64,000 bases of DNA, taken from assembly GCF_001640805.2 (NCBI RefSeq), contig NC_066856.1:4619377-4683376 (forward strand), read 5' to 3'. Positions 44,632 through 57,220 of this stretch are shown here, in pieces; position 1 is the first letter of the stretch; the number at the start of each line of letters is the position of its first letter. Source of the stretch: Lates calcarifer (taxonomy: Eukaryota > Chordata > Actinopteri > Centropomidae). Both the position numbers and the translations under genes were made by a program. The notes under the pieces were generated by a model. The model did not search any database. It saw only the letters and a list, made by a program, of their open reading frames with translations, and was not told the DNA's origin.

Positions 44632-46919
44632 AAATTATGTTTCCGTTTCAATTTCATGTTGATTCATTTAGGAAAAATATACAGCCACATAGTCATGGTC
44701 ACTAGTAATATTAGTAACTATTAGTAATAAAATATCAGCCAGAGCCTGCAAATGACGTCAGGCTCATTTTCCCTGGGTCTTTCACAAACTAATTAGGCTA
44801 TAGACACTAAGATGGAATATTTATAGCGGTTTTTATTGCTCCCTCAAGTCTGTTCTGTCCTTTCAGTAATAAACACACTTAATTTTTTTTCATTTGTTAT
44901 TTCTTCTATCAGGCACAGTTATAGTTCTATGCTCAGATTTGGACCAGCAGTCATCAGACATCAGGTGTTTCTCCTTTAAACTGTTACTGTCTCTATACAT
45001 TTTACAGCTGAGATGCTGTGCGACATGAGTAGTCCTCAAAAGTCAGTGAGGATGTATTGTCTATTTCCATTTATTTCCCTCCTCTCTTTCTTATGTCTCC
45101 TGGGCAGGAGCTAAAATGTGAGGAAAACATGCAAATAAGGGAAGACATGATCCACAATAGCCAAATGCAAATCACCCAGAGTAGCTTCCCACTTGCAGCA
45201 ACCATCACCAGTGGATAGCAGGGAGATCCCTTTTTGCTCAAGGTGCTTTTCACTCACCATACACACTCAACCTCCTCATGACCTCCTTAACCTTCCAAGC
45301 TGCTGCCAACAGAATGGTGATCCATCTTCCTCCTTTACAATGAGAAACACTCGGATGACTTCACCACTGCCCTTACTGAGAAGATATATGCAAAATAGTG
45401 AGCTCAGGATATGTGTAGGAGATGCATAACCCTCTACCTTTATGCCCAATGGATCCCCTGTTCTTGACTCAACTAGTTCAAAGAGAAATGAGACGACATG
45501 TTACAAGCTGATTGGGTCATGAATATCAAGTCGGTTAGATGGCTTTTCAGGAAGCAGAACTGGACTTACATCTGGGTAAGCTGTGTTTATCTGCCCTATC
45601 TTTCTCACAGCAGCAGTTATCTGAAATATGCACTATTAATAGTTAAGGTGCTGTCAGCCAGCCTTCAGTCAGGATAAAGAGTACAGGCTAAATTTTTCAG
45701 AACCTCAAATGTATTCACCTCTAAAAACCAACATCTCTCTCCTCTCTTTTTAGCTCTTGAAACACTTTGGGAGTTTAAAAATGTACGTTAAGACTGGAAA
45801 TGTGACCTTTCTTGAGATTTCTTGAGAGGAGTCCTTGATAATGGGAACCTGGCATGTAGCATTGTAAGTGACTATTAACATGTCACAACATTCTCTGTCT
45901 TGGGACATCAACTGTGGCCCAGATGAGGTTGGAAGAGGGCAAACCATTATTATGTGCAAATAGAATAGTAAAGAGGGGCTGTCTCCATTTCTGCACTTCA
46001 CTCCACTAATATTGACCATCTTATTGAGGTTGCAGCAATTTCACTCATCTCTGGGGTTTGGAATGTGTTGGAGACAGAAGGTATAATTGCAAAGTTGGGA
46101 TTATCTTGAATGTTCGGTGGGTGATCTAAAACTGAATTAAGTTTAAAAGGCCGGAAACCTACTAACACCCACAGATATGTGTTATCGTAGGGCGCATTTT
46201 CAAAATATGTGCTGTTTCAAGCAGAATTCAGAAATGCTGTTGTTTGGAGGTTCAAACACTCTCAATCAGTAGGACCGTACAGGAGCACAGACTGTGACTT
46301 TGTGGAGATCACACAGCTCCATTACTCACCCCATTACTGAAGTCATGGAGGGAGACGGCTGATAATGTTAGAGAAAACAAAAACTGTTTTTAAAAATAAA
46401 GTTCTGATAAACTGGGTAGTGGAGATACTTTATATATTGGTGGTGTTGCCCACTCATTGGTAATGTTAGGAACTCATGTTAGGAACTCAGTGCCCATGTT
46501 TGCTGCTGGTCCAGAATCCCTATTATCATCTAGCCTGTAAACATGCCAGTTTATAATATAATCAGTTGTTAGGATGTCGAAAGTTGGGATTCACAACAGA
46601 GTGAGAAAGCTCTGTACTTTTTTCTTTAGTTGTGGAACACAGGGAGAACTTCACTCCATCTTTACTTTATACCACTCCCTGACTTATTTGAGCTGTAAAA
46701 TCTCCTAATGTATCACCTATATCAAACCTGCATCAATTGATTTTTTGATCTCTCGAGGGGAGTGCAACAAGATGAAAACACAACATAAACATATTACCCT
46801 ATAAAAGTGACAAATCTGTTAGCAAACACAGTGTTAGCCACTAACTTTGTCCGATTGCAAATCAGTACTGTGCTGGTAATGCACCGCCAGTTTATCAAAG
46901 TTAAGATGAAAATTATGGA
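44632..46919. other. No gene recognised
   Basis: A 13-bp tandem duplication ATGTTAGGAACTC x2 lies at 46463-46488. Frames up to 89 codons without a domain. Confidence 0.45.
46463..46488. repeat. 13-bp perfect tandem duplication
   Basis: ATGTTAGGAACTC occurs twice with no spacer. Confidence 0.9.
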
Positions 46920-47060
46920 TGATGGAGAGAAGTGAGACTGAAACAAAAGTCTTTTGAGCCATAAAACCCAAAACAATGAGCTAAAAGATGCTAAAATGCT
47001 CCTTAGAGTTAACGGGAGCAGGAAAGTTATGTGATAATTCTATGGTATTGGCACCATGAG
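46920..47060. repeat. Possible percomorph repeat fragment
   Basis: AACAATGAGCTAAAAGATGC, TAAAATGCTCCTTAGAG and TTAACGGGAGCAGG resemble a repeat that I associate with the family at 48590-48800. Weak. Confidence 0.25.
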
Positions 47061-48589
47061 TGAACTTATTCTTGGTAGAGTCACTGTTTTTTCCATTGTG
47101 CAAACCATGATGATGACTGTGTGTGTTTTTCCCTGCACCTCACAGCAAATTTATTTACCTGAACCACTAACTGATGGCGCTCCACTAACTGTATGATAAA
47201 CATGTTGCATTTCTGATTTATTCGCAATAAAAGCATAAGTAGTAAGAGCAGGAAAGATTTAGTTTGTGTGATCAGTAGACAGTAAAATAAGGCTGATAAA
47301 ACAGGAGTGAAACTGAACTCCAAACTTCAGGTGGAAGCTACAAAAGCACAGAGAGCTGAACACAGAGAGACCTTTAAAAATAGAATCTTCTCTCTCTAGT
47401 ACCTAGCACAGACACACAAGTTTAACTGCTGAGAACACAGATGAGGGGAGGAGACTATGACAGGCTGTGGTCGTCCCAGCAGGACCACAGCACATGGCTC
47501 TGTGCTGCCAGGCTGTAGCGGAAATACATGTTATCACTTGTTGGCTCAGCATGAAGTGGCTAAAGTGGACAAACCAGGACTACTGGAAAAACTCTACTGA
47601 ACTTATCAAAACATTATTTTGTTTTAACATTCTTTCATATCCAGATCATACTGACATGTAATTATTCAAATTAGTTAGTGTTAGTCTTGCAATGCATACC
47701 ATAGCAGCATTGTTTCTGACATATTACTCTTGTTTTGAAAAACTTGAAAACTATCTCACGCAGATTCCTTCTGCTTGGTACCACTCGGCTGAGACTGGCC
47801 CATGAAAAAAAAGAAAACTTAATGAAAACACTCAATGGCCTTTATTCTCCAACAAGGGAGCAGAAAAAACAGGCAAACCAATTTATTCTGTTTGTGCTCA
47901 GCACATATAACGCAAAATCAATATTCTCCAAACAAAGTACAGCACACACTATCCCTGCTGTGCAATTATGTAAGTCAAAAGAAATCATTGGGTAATTACC
48001 TATGTCCACTGTTCCTGCATGAACTTGAAGACAAAACAGACATTGTTTGGTAATTTTTACAGCAGTTTGACTGTTAGATTTAAGACGCTTAATTGAACAG
48101 ATGCAGCCCCTGGCCAAACAAATAATCTAAAAGAGAAACAGATGCAACACTGAGGGTAATAAGAGAAAATACAGAGTCAAGGAAAACCTGTCCAATAAGT
48201 AAGATTTTACCCACATAGAGCACAGCTTACATAACATGTTTAACACATTTAAGAAAAAGTGCAGGGCTGAACACAATAAAAGCAATAAGTCTAGAATATA
48301 ATCCAATAAGCAAATATATATATGTAGAATGTAGTTTACACCTCCCACCATATGGTATGCGACTGCAGTAACTTTTTTGTGTTACATTGCTTGCTTGATT
48401 TATCAGTAAAAGTAACAGATTTTTGTCATTCAGACATTGGTGTCCTTTATGTAAATGTTCAGTAAGAGCTTTAGTCAGACATGACAGGACTATTACATAA
48501 AGAGCTGTGCAATATCTGACACCTGATATACAAGAGGGAGCGGTGGTACCACTGAATAGATCAAGGTAGAGGACATCCAGCAACCATGG
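47061..48589. other. No gene recognised
   Basis: Overlapping plus and minus frames at 47735-48583 (up to 118 codons) have no domain. Confidence 0.45.
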
Positions 48590-48800
48590 AGCAACATTGG
48601 CATTTATTTGGAGTGGTGAATATGTCCACCTGATGAATATGAGTCCAGTGTTCTCCTTTTAGCAGCTAAATGCTCCACTGTGTTCACCAGAACTATTTTA
48701 GTTGGCTGCAGTTTAGTGCTGAGCAGGTAAACTGAATTTACCAGAGCTTTCTCTACAGAAAAGAGCTGCTTGCTGAGCCTGAAAACAAGGTTGATGGGCA
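48590..48800 (+). repeat. Percomorph dispersed repeat (GCTAAATGCTCCACTGTGTTC type)
   Basis: TTCTCCTTTTAGCAGC, TAAATGCTCCACTGTGTTCA, AGTGCTGAGCAGGTAAACTG, AATTTACCAGAGC and GCTTGCTGAGCCTGAAAAC appear in the order I recall for another common unclassified fish repeat. Confidence 0.45.
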
Positions 48801-48802
48801 GT

Positions 48803-48900
48803 GGAGGAATGTAACTAAATACTTTTACTCATGTACTGAACTTTAGTAAAATTTTGTACTTTGCTAGACTCACAATTTTCCACTACTTGATGTCTCTATC
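48803..48900 (+). repeat. ACTTTTACTmAAGTA dispersed repeat, 5' type end
   Basis: GGAGGAATGTAACTAAATAC, TTTTACTCATGTACTG and AATTTTGTACTTTGC match the start of the same family whose other end is at 29905-30035. This copy is truncated early. Confidence 0.5.
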
Positions 48901-49899
48901 CCACCACAGCTGTTACAGAAATATTTTTCTTAAAATGGTTCCTTTTTTTTCTTTTAAACTTTACTATATTTATCTGACACTAACAGAAAATGCACCACAG
49001 AGCTCAGGGGAATTGAAGAGTCATTTGAAAATTTTCAATGGGTTTGTCACTACTAATGACATCTTTCTTATTATACATAGCCATTTGATTTAATATAAAC
49101 GTATTGATTATAGCAGCTTTATGTTGGGACTTTCCACTTATAGACTGACAAGACCTGATAAAAATCTCTCAGCCAAATTAAAGTTGGCTCATTCACAATT
49201 TTTGTGGTTCATAAAAATGCTTTTATTATTATTCTCAATGAAAATGAAGTGATAAATTAATTGCAATGAGATAGGAAAGACACTGATGTGACAGGATTCA
49301 GTTCAGAATCTTCTTCACATGAAGAGATTTATCTCTAAAAGTTATGTCTTTATTCTGAAAACTAGCCAGGCAGAATAAAAAAGAAAAAAAAGAAAAAGTA
49401 AGAGAATGCAAAACATGAGCAAATACCTGAACGCTGGCCCTTAGCCAACCACACTTGGTTCTTTTTTAAGATTTAGTAGTTTTGAGTCATTATGGTTCCA
49501 TATTTCCATACTACTGTATTACTGGTATCACTTCACATTTTTTACATGGAACCCGTCTTATGCTATGTTCTTCTCTCACTATTCTCTACCCCCCTTTTTT
49601 TGTTGTGATCAGCACTATATAAATAACATTGAATATAAAACCACTAAACGCATACTCAGTCTATTTGGACAGACATTCTCCACATTCTTCAAAGGCTTCA
49701 AATGGTTTGAAAGCCTGTAGTCTGTCTTTAGCTCACCCACCTGACAGTATGTTATATTTCAACTTGACAGACACAGAGAAAGGGCCTTCCTCCACTGACA
49801 GGTGAACTTGAAACCTGTCCTCTGAGACTCCATTCTTCTCCACTTTTCCCTCACTTCTATTTTTTATCCCACATTTAATCAAGCAGTCTCTCAAAGATC
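48901..49899. other. No gene recognised
   Basis: AT-rich, with an A-rich purine tract at 49375-49400. No domain. Confidence 0.45.
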
Positions 49900-50330
49900 A
49901 AGCTGTCTTTTTTTCAAAATACCTGAAGTGTGTCCTAATGACAACGGAAATGCATAACAACAAGGCCCACAAGTCTGAAGCCCTAGCCACAGTATGAGAC
50001 CACCACCAAGGGCAAACTTCACGCCATCATGGGAAATACCTGGCATTCACCTGATCTGAGAGCTGGCTCATAGACATTTTCATTTTTGTTTAACTGGATT
50101 AAACAAAAGCATTTAGCATTATGAAGGTTAATTCAGTTATCAGAGAAGCTAAATACATTCAGCTTATACAACAGATAGTTATAAACTGCTTAAACTCTAT
50201 AATGATCCTGGTCTACAATATCAACATCATTGATTTCTTCAAGTATTAAGCAGCATAAAAACCTTTTGTGAGTGGGATGTGAAGATTAAAACAACTGTAA
50301 TGTGTACAGATAATCATTTGTATTTATTTA
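49900..50330 (+). repeat. Unrecognised long repeat, copy 2
   Basis: Diverged direct repeat of 35285-35800 (motif list under that entry). This copy has about 60 extra bases between AGATCAAGCTG and the GAAGCC segment and a more decayed 3' half. Confidence 0.55.
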
Positions 50331-51427
50331 TGTAGATTAAGAGGGACAGGTTCAGCAAGTTTAGCTGATTTAAATACAGCAGCAAACTAATAATGACTCC
50401 TTTACATGAGCAGTCTGAACCATGTAAATCTAAAGGTTAAATATCTGAGTGATGTGGAGGTTAAACCATAGACACAGAATGTCTATATGGGATTTTAATA
50501 GGCCACCCAGAAGAACATCATTAAAACAAGCTACAAGTACAAGTGCAGGCTGAATAGACTTATTAAATCAGATCTAACAGGATGTAACTCTTTCACTGAG
50601 AAGGCTGTTGGAAACTGTCTGTCTTTGACTGAAGCTTTTGTCACTGCCCTCTGTTTCCACTGCCTGATCTTGTCCACTTTCCAGGTACAGTTCCTCTAAC
50701 AGATTACTGTGATGGGAGCAAAAGGAGAAGTCAGGTGACCTTATTATTGAGTGACATCCTGGTGAGGGTGGATGAATGGGCCAGCCAAAAATCTAATTTT
50801 AACCCAGGAGACTGCTGTTTCTTTCCGATTTCAAACCAACAGCCAATGGTTTGTTAAAGCATGACCATGACCCTTGACTAACCTTAACCACTTGTAAATT
50901 TAATTATTGTAACCATGATGGTGAATGTCCCTTAAAAAAGGAATAATTTTAACCGAAACCATGATCCTTCCCCGATCTGAACCAAGCTGTTTTTGAGCCA
51001 AAACTTGACCAAACCTTAACCTTATTTGTGTCAGACTATAAAACAGAGTTCAACAGTTTTGAAGGGTACACACTGCTGAGAGGGGCATAAAATAAGACAA
51101 ATTTTACTGTTTAATTTGAAAAACTAGCTGTAATTCGCCATAACACAATATCTAGAATGTGCAAAGTTCATCATTTGAGATAACGCTTGTAATACAAGAA
51201 TAGTCATGCTGTGACTAAAATGTACAACATCTTCTGAGATAACCCTGTCTCTTAGCTATAAAGTTTATATACAACTGATGCTGACTGAACAGCAGATACA
51301 TTTTTGATGGCAGTGTTTTTGTTTTCTGAATTACTACTTTTTTTGGGCACTGGCGGCAAGGGTTAAGGTTAGGGGAAGATCATAGTCTGATTTAACACAG
51401 AAGAAGTTCACAGTGACTTCAGGCACA
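50331..51427. repeat. AACC-rich family copies in otherwise unrecognised DNA
   Basis: Positions 50868-50905 and 50950-51030 (plus) carry ACCATGATCCTTCCCCGATC and TTGACCAAACCTTAACC. Positions 51355-51395 carry the reverse complement (GGGTTAAGGTTAGGGGAAGA). These are copies of the family at 12060-12225 and 52014-52092. The rest of the stretch is unrecognised. Confidence 0.45.
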
Positions 51428-51820
51428 ATGGGCTCTATTTTAACAGTCTAAAGCTTCAAAAGTGCATTTAGGGTGTGTTTAAATCTACTTGTGCTAATTT
51501 AACAGTGGAAAACAGGTTGCAGTGCCAGACTCATGGCTCAAAAAGGTTGTACTTAGTGTCTAAATTAATCATGGGTGTGTTTTGGGCATAACATGCAATA
51601 AGCCAATCAGAGTGCCATCTCCCATTCCCTTTAAAATCCAATTGCACTTGCACCTTGGTGGATTGCTATTATACTGGCGGATGTGCCAACTTCCTCTGCC
51701 AACATCAACCCCCCCCAACATGCCTTTTTATTTTTAATCTTTCACGTGTTTGTGTGCTGGTGTGTGTCCTTGTGTAACAAACAATGTATGTGTGTTGTGC
51801 ACCCACCTATGCAACCTCAC
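51428..51820. repeat. Common teleost repeat (GGGCTCTATTTTAAC...)
   Basis: GGGCTCTATTTTAACAGTC, GCATTTAGGGTGTGTTTAAA, CTTAGTGTCTAAATTAATC, GGGTGTGTTTTGGGC, CATGCAATAAGCCAATCAGA, CATCTCCCATTCCC and GGATTGCTATTATACTGGCG occur in the exact order of a repeat that I recall as frequent in fish, probably a DNA-transposon derivative. The tail TTGTGCACCCACCTATGC lies near 51797-51814. The 176-codon frame 51683-52213 starts inside it and is not a gene. Confidence 0.6.
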
Positions 51821-52013
51821 ACCAGGTTTCTCTTGATCAATACAGCAGTCCCTTTCTGCTACCTCAGCAACAACCACACCTCACCACACCACGACCACCA
51901 GGCACAAGTGCATTTGTTATTTAAACAACGTGAAAATCACAACTGTGTCAGTCTGAAACTAGCAAAGACACTTGCCTTGTGCTCGGTAAGATGGGGCTCA
52001 ATGTGCTTATTTG

Positions 52014-52092
52014 CATTTAACCAAAACCACAGTCTTTCCACAACCTTAACCAAAGGGCCTTTGTTGCCTAAACAGAACCACAGACAGGACTG
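52014..52092 (+). repeat. AACC-rich dispersed repeat, copy near 52 kb
   Basis: AACCAAAACCACAGTC, TTTCCACAACCTTAACC and AAAGGGCCTTTGTTGCC align with 12172-12225 and 50950-51030. Confidence 0.5.
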
Positions 52093-53910
52093 TGAACACA
52101 AACTCCAGTCTCTAGAGTGGCAGTCACTTTGTATGCTCGCCATCCACCCCAACCACCTTCTGGCAACTTTGTTGCCATTGATAAATGTAGCACTTAATTC
52201 ATTCATTAAATAAGAAACACAAACAACTACAAAACATTGCCTCTGAACGTGTTCAGTAAATTTTATGGCAATCTCTCTAGTAGATTGAAATGTTCTTGTG
52301 TACAGGACAGGTGCTGCCTGTCAGATACACAAAAAAGAAAGATCAACAAAAACATTAGGTATCATCCTCTTAAGAGGATATCCACCACAAGATTCTTTTT
52401 TTTTTGACATTTTGCCTTTAGTAGATAGTTTTACCATAGAGGAGCAGACAGGAAACATGGGGAGAGGGACAAAGCAGATGACATCCACCAAAGCTGTCTG
52501 AATGGGATTAAATGATGCCCTGCCTCTCTCTATGCATCTGAATTAATGTACGCCTAGGTAAAAAAGCTATCCAGCTATGTGTGCAGTTGGTGTCTTCCCT
52601 GCAGGAAACGACTGTCAAGAGGAATCCTCCCCTTCCCCTCCCTCCCACTTTCCATCTCCCTCTCTCTGTCCCGTTGTGACCACCTTGTCCATTCTTTAGC
52701 ACAGGGATGAGCCCCACACTCGGCCTTGATTTGGACATTATAGAGGGGATTACTGTGTGGCTGAGAGCAGTCTGACTCAGCTCTGTCCCCATAGCGAACA
52801 AGCTTGGCTGGACTCAACACCGAGGCAGAGTAAAGTGCTGTCATGCACGTTTCTCAGTCTGGAGTACGGTTTTATTATTTTATCAATATTTAATGATGTA
52901 AATGCTCTCAAAAGATTACATTGTCATTCTCCGGAGGCTTAGCTGCAGGTGCAGACATTTGAGGTTTTAAAGGCCACCTAAGAGCATGAGCTGTCATTGA
53001 TTTGTATTTGAATGTTTAACATGTTGTTTCCTTTCAGGTTAGATTTCAAACAGTGTAAATATATTCACATGTACCTGTATATGCTGTTTTAGCAGTTATA
53101 ATGTGCAGAGTAGAAATGCTTTGACCACAGTGACAGGCTTCATACACTGTAAGGATAATACTCTTAATCCTCTTCATACCTGGTGGGACATAAGGCTTCG
53201 ATGATCTGGCCCCATCGAGACCTGTCCTGTGTCCATGTGCCATATGTCCACAAAACTGTGTTTTGACATGAGCACAGGTTTTTATTTCATGGCCTTACTT
53301 GCTCATCACAATCAGCTTTATTGCAGGACTAGTGTCATTTTTCAACTAGCTCCCACCCACAATTTACTCTATTTAGCACTGTAACTGAAAACAGTAATGC
53401 TGAATGTCATGACGTTGACCCATTATTAAATACGGGTTTGGGCAGAAGCAGCCCCCTGAGTCTCCTGATATTGCAACTCAGGCCATGTTTTTGATATTTG
53501 GCTTCATTATGACAGTCAGCCACACAATGGCTCACCAATCTGTCCTGATATATACATTTTTTTTGTGCATTTTTTGGGCATGACACAAACTGTTAACATT
53601 GTGGTTCATGCTGTGCACAATTCATTTCTATATGTTGATATGTTAAAATTATTCTTCTTTAATTTTAAACTGAGGTACATCTTCTAAAATTCTTTGTGCA
53701 CTTTCAGTTATGCATGGTGAAACCAATTGCACCAACTCAATAATATTTATGTGATATTTTCTCAGTTACTGTTACCTTTTTTTTTAAGCAAAAAAGTTAA
53801 GTTCAGCCTCCATCCTCACCCAAATATTGTTTGTACAGCCTGTTATACATTTGGAATCAGGTTCATTTCATAAGTGGTTTTCAAAATCCAACCCTAAACA
53901 CTATTCACAT

Positions 53911-53914
<4 letters not shown>
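52093..53914. other. No gene recognised; possible conserved patch at 52505-52960
   Basis: 52505-52960 is free of known repeats, base-balanced, and carries TGAATTAATGTAC and GGATTAAATGATG, but also a pyrimidine-rich CCTCCC tract. Frames of 89-97 codons on the minus strand read through this tract without a domain. Confidence 0.35.

Positions 53915-53951
<37 letters not shown>
53915..53951. repeat. (CA)n microsatellite
   Basis: About 18 CA units preceded by TATA. Confidence 0.97.
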
Positions 53952-53952
<1 letters not shown>

Positions 53953-54604
53953 ACCGCATATCTTTGTTAGCTCGAGTCCTAATGGCTCCTATTCAAAGAA
54001 GCACTAACACATGGTAAGATGCCCCTTTCATTAAGGATGGCAGAATGGTTGCTATGTGACAAAGGAACAGCAATAAGTCGCAGCAGTATCACTGAATAGT
54101 ATAATATTCATTTGTGGTTACCAGTGGTTACAGATGGAAGAGAGGCAGCTACACTGACGTTCCACCACCAACATCTCCACTGTCTTCAGTACAGGGCAGT
54201 GTGGCCAAGCAGATATGTTACTGCTCAGATAAATCCCACTTCAACAGTGATTTTCTGTCCTCACTGTGAGTTTGCTTATTTAGTCTCTAACCTGATCATT
54301 CATCAAGTTTGGAAAAGAATGCATACATAAAAAACTGAACGGTTGCCAAGGAAATGTTACACACAACAGTGAGATCAAGCAACTGCCAGGATTTTGTTTT
54401 CTGAAAGTTTTCTTCAGCAATTTCAATCAGAAGAGACTTCATTCTGAGTGAACAAATAAAAGTGTTTATTGCCTTTTACACCGGCAAGAGAGGAAATATG
54501 AGAGATGTGAGAGTCTTTGGCGATTAGACCCCAAGAGAATGATGAGGATAAGAGGACTCTGATGAGCTTGACCAGGGCACTAGATATGAATACTGGAGTT
54601 AAAT
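53952..54604. other. No gene recognised
   Basis: The 72-codon frame at 54112 shows no domain. Confidence 0.45.
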
Positions 54605-54629
54605 GGGGTGGGGTGGGGGGGGGGGGGGG
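54605..54629. repeat. G-rich tract with G15 run
   Basis: GGGGTGGGG, T, then 15 consecutive G (54615-54629). Meets the usual G-quadruplex criterion on the plus strand. Confidence 0.95.
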
Positions 54630-56470
54630 TCAGAGCAATTCACACTGAAATGACGGCTGACAGCAGAAGAGATGAGAGCAGATATAATGTTTGACAGCTA
54701 TGACATGATAGGCTGATTGAGGTGGTGGCAAAATCTGATTCGTTTACTGAAAACATCCACAGTCAATTGTGAATGAATGAGGCACAAAGATAGTTTCCCT
54801 GACTGAACTAAACCTGAGCTCCTTTTGTAGAACAAGAAAAATGGATATTCTTCCTCCCTGTCAAAACCTGCTGCCCTACAATGTAACTCAGCCACCAACT
54901 GGTCAGTTGAAGATCCAGGTGTGTTAAGCCAGTAGGCGCTAATGCAACCTGGAGCAATTAGCTTTGATCTGTGAAATCAGTGGAGTTCCCTTTTAAGGAC
55001 ACGGGCCCCTCCAAACTCTATGGTCCTGTGCACATGGCCACTTTGCCCATGAAGTAGTCCACCAATGAAGCAAGCCAGTCAACTGTGTGAAGTATTGAAG
55101 AACTATAACATTTTAAAAGAGAGCAAAATAAAATATAAATAAATAAGTTCCACCTCTACATGAGGCAAAGGTGTCCCTTTGCATTCCACACCCAGACACT
55201 TGAGAGGTGACAATCTGCTATCCTCAACAGCCCCCCAGGCTATGTAACCCCAAATGAACAGGAGCCTGTTCACGTTAATAATTCATTCAATTAATCAATC
55301 CGTTGCTTTCTATGGTCTGCCTTAGCCAGAGGTCAGAACAACAGGCCAGCCCACCCAGAATATCAATGGATTTCTTTTTAACACAGTATGTTCACAGTAT
55401 GCTTGGAAGATCTTGTTTCTTTGCAGTTTGTTATTGTCTTTCTTCATTCATGCACAAACTTCATATTCTAAAATAGTACTATAGTTCTGGGTCAGCACAG
55501 ATTTGTAGTTACTGCTCTAATGTTTACATATCAAGGGGAAACACATATGAGAATCTTTCCTTCTGTTTTCATCCGTCAAACTTGCTGTGATATTTTCTTT
55601 TTCTTGCCATGTCCAAATGAACAAAATATTTATTGCCTTCCTGTGGGGATTTTGGTTTGCAAAGGACCATTTCCCAGTTGAGCAGTGCGTACAGTATGGT
55701 GGCATTTCAGATCATCAGCTGATGAGTTGCTGTAGATGGCACTCTTTGCCAGCAACCAAGTTCTTGTTCTATTTACAGATTGTGACTATACTTATTAAAG
55801 CTATTTAAATAATTTTGAGGATAAGCTACAGTTCCCACTCTTCAAATAAAACACTAGTGAGAGGCTGGGTTTCAGTCTTTGATGTGGTATTGAAAAACAG
55901 GAGCTAAAGTCTAAGCTGCTGCATGTTTCCTCTTTAAGGCAACACTCACAAGGGCTGTATTCACAGTGAGGGTAAAGTTATGGAGACGTTGGTGAGCTGA
56001 GAGACCCTGGTTCACTCACACTTTGGGATACATTTTGTTTTGTGTTGGTCAAAGCTCAGAGTGACATTGCTCAATCATTTCGCTGCATTTTTGATTACTC
56101 TAAAGAATTACTGGCTGCTACAGTAGAAGTTTTTGGTATTCAAACATGTTTCTTTCAAAGTAAAAAGAAACCACAGCAACAACAAAAAAATCCCATTTAT
56201 GCTTTTTCTGTGCTCTGTTTTATTACAAGTAAACAAACTTGTATTGGAATTACAAATGCCCTAAATATTAGGCCAGACTAGAGTTCTGCAACCAAACCCA
56301 AAACAGTATTAGGTTTCTGGTTGGTTTTGGTTTTTGAACACAGCATACTGTAAGTGCAATGGGAAGAGGGAAAGAGAAAGAGGACTAGATTTATTGAGGC
56401 TCTTGCGTCGGTTTCACAGGCAGAGATGTGGCTGGAGTCCCTTCCATGTTATTTGTGTGAGTGCTTGCAA
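54630..56470. other. No gene recognised
   Basis: Short frames only; no repeat family recognised. Confidence 0.45.
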
Positions 56471-56475
56471 GGTGC

Positions 56476-56503
56476 GTCTCTCTCTCTCTGTCTCTCTCTG
56501 TGT
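56476..56503. repeat. (TC)n low-complexity tract
   Basis: TCTCTCTCTCTCTG followed by TCTCTCTCTG. The overlapping frames at 56334-56542 run through it. Confidence 0.9.
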
Positions 56504-57029
56504 TCATTGCACATGCATTTGAGGGGGGAGTGGCACAAATGATAGGAGTAGACATGTTAACAGAGGTTAATTAAGTGCTCCACTAGATTTACTGAGGTCA
56601 CACAATTTGTGCAAACCTTTTTTCCTTGCACACTACACTATCTGTCATTAATGCCACTAGCATTGGCATCTGGATCGTAGGTTTTGCTATATGAGACTAT
56701 CAGAGAAACAGATGTTACATATAGTAGGCATATATAAACATAATAAGGTGTCACTTGAACAGATATGGAAGTATGCCTGTATACCTTCCATGGCAGCAAA
56801 CTGATTTCTCTCCTCATGAAAACACTGCTGACGTGAAATGTTCTGCAGGACATGTTTCCATACTGGACAAAGCTGGTTCACATCAGGACAGGTGTTGAGT
56901 CCTACTGCAGCCTCACTGTTAGTCAGCCGTTTCTCTAACACCTCACAGCTTGGTCTCCCTTATTACAAAGTCCACCCCCCTCCCTAATCCCACAAAAAGT
57001 TGAGAAAGCATATTAAATGGAAGTGAGGG
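56504..57029. other. No gene recognised
   Basis: Two overlapping minus-strand frames at 56638-56941 have no domain. Confidence 0.45.
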
Positions 57030-57185
57030 AGAGTTGCTACTGTTGCTAATTGGATTGGAGCTGGTGGGCATTGGCTCTGCGGCACAATGGGAGCAAACGA
57101 GGGTGAACAGGCAAATTCTCTTTGGCTGATGTTACAGTTATTATTAGGCACAGACAGAGGTAATTCATTCAGATCAAATGGATTT
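57030..57185. promoter_or_regulatory. Candidate conserved non-coding element
   Basis: GCTAATTGGATTGGAGC, GGCACAATGGGAGC, CAAATTCTCTTTGGC, CAGTTATTATTAGGC and GTAATTCATTCAG combine homeodomain-like, SOX-like and CCAAT-like cores within 150 repeat-free bases. Inference from motif density only. Confidence 0.2.
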
Positions 57186-57220
57186 TGCCCTTGTTTTTTT
57201 TTTAATCTATAGACTGTACT

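Noticed and set aside
51683..52213. 176-codon open frame
   Set aside because: Starts inside a common teleost repeat and runs into an AACC-rich repeat copy. No domain, and the minus strand is also open.
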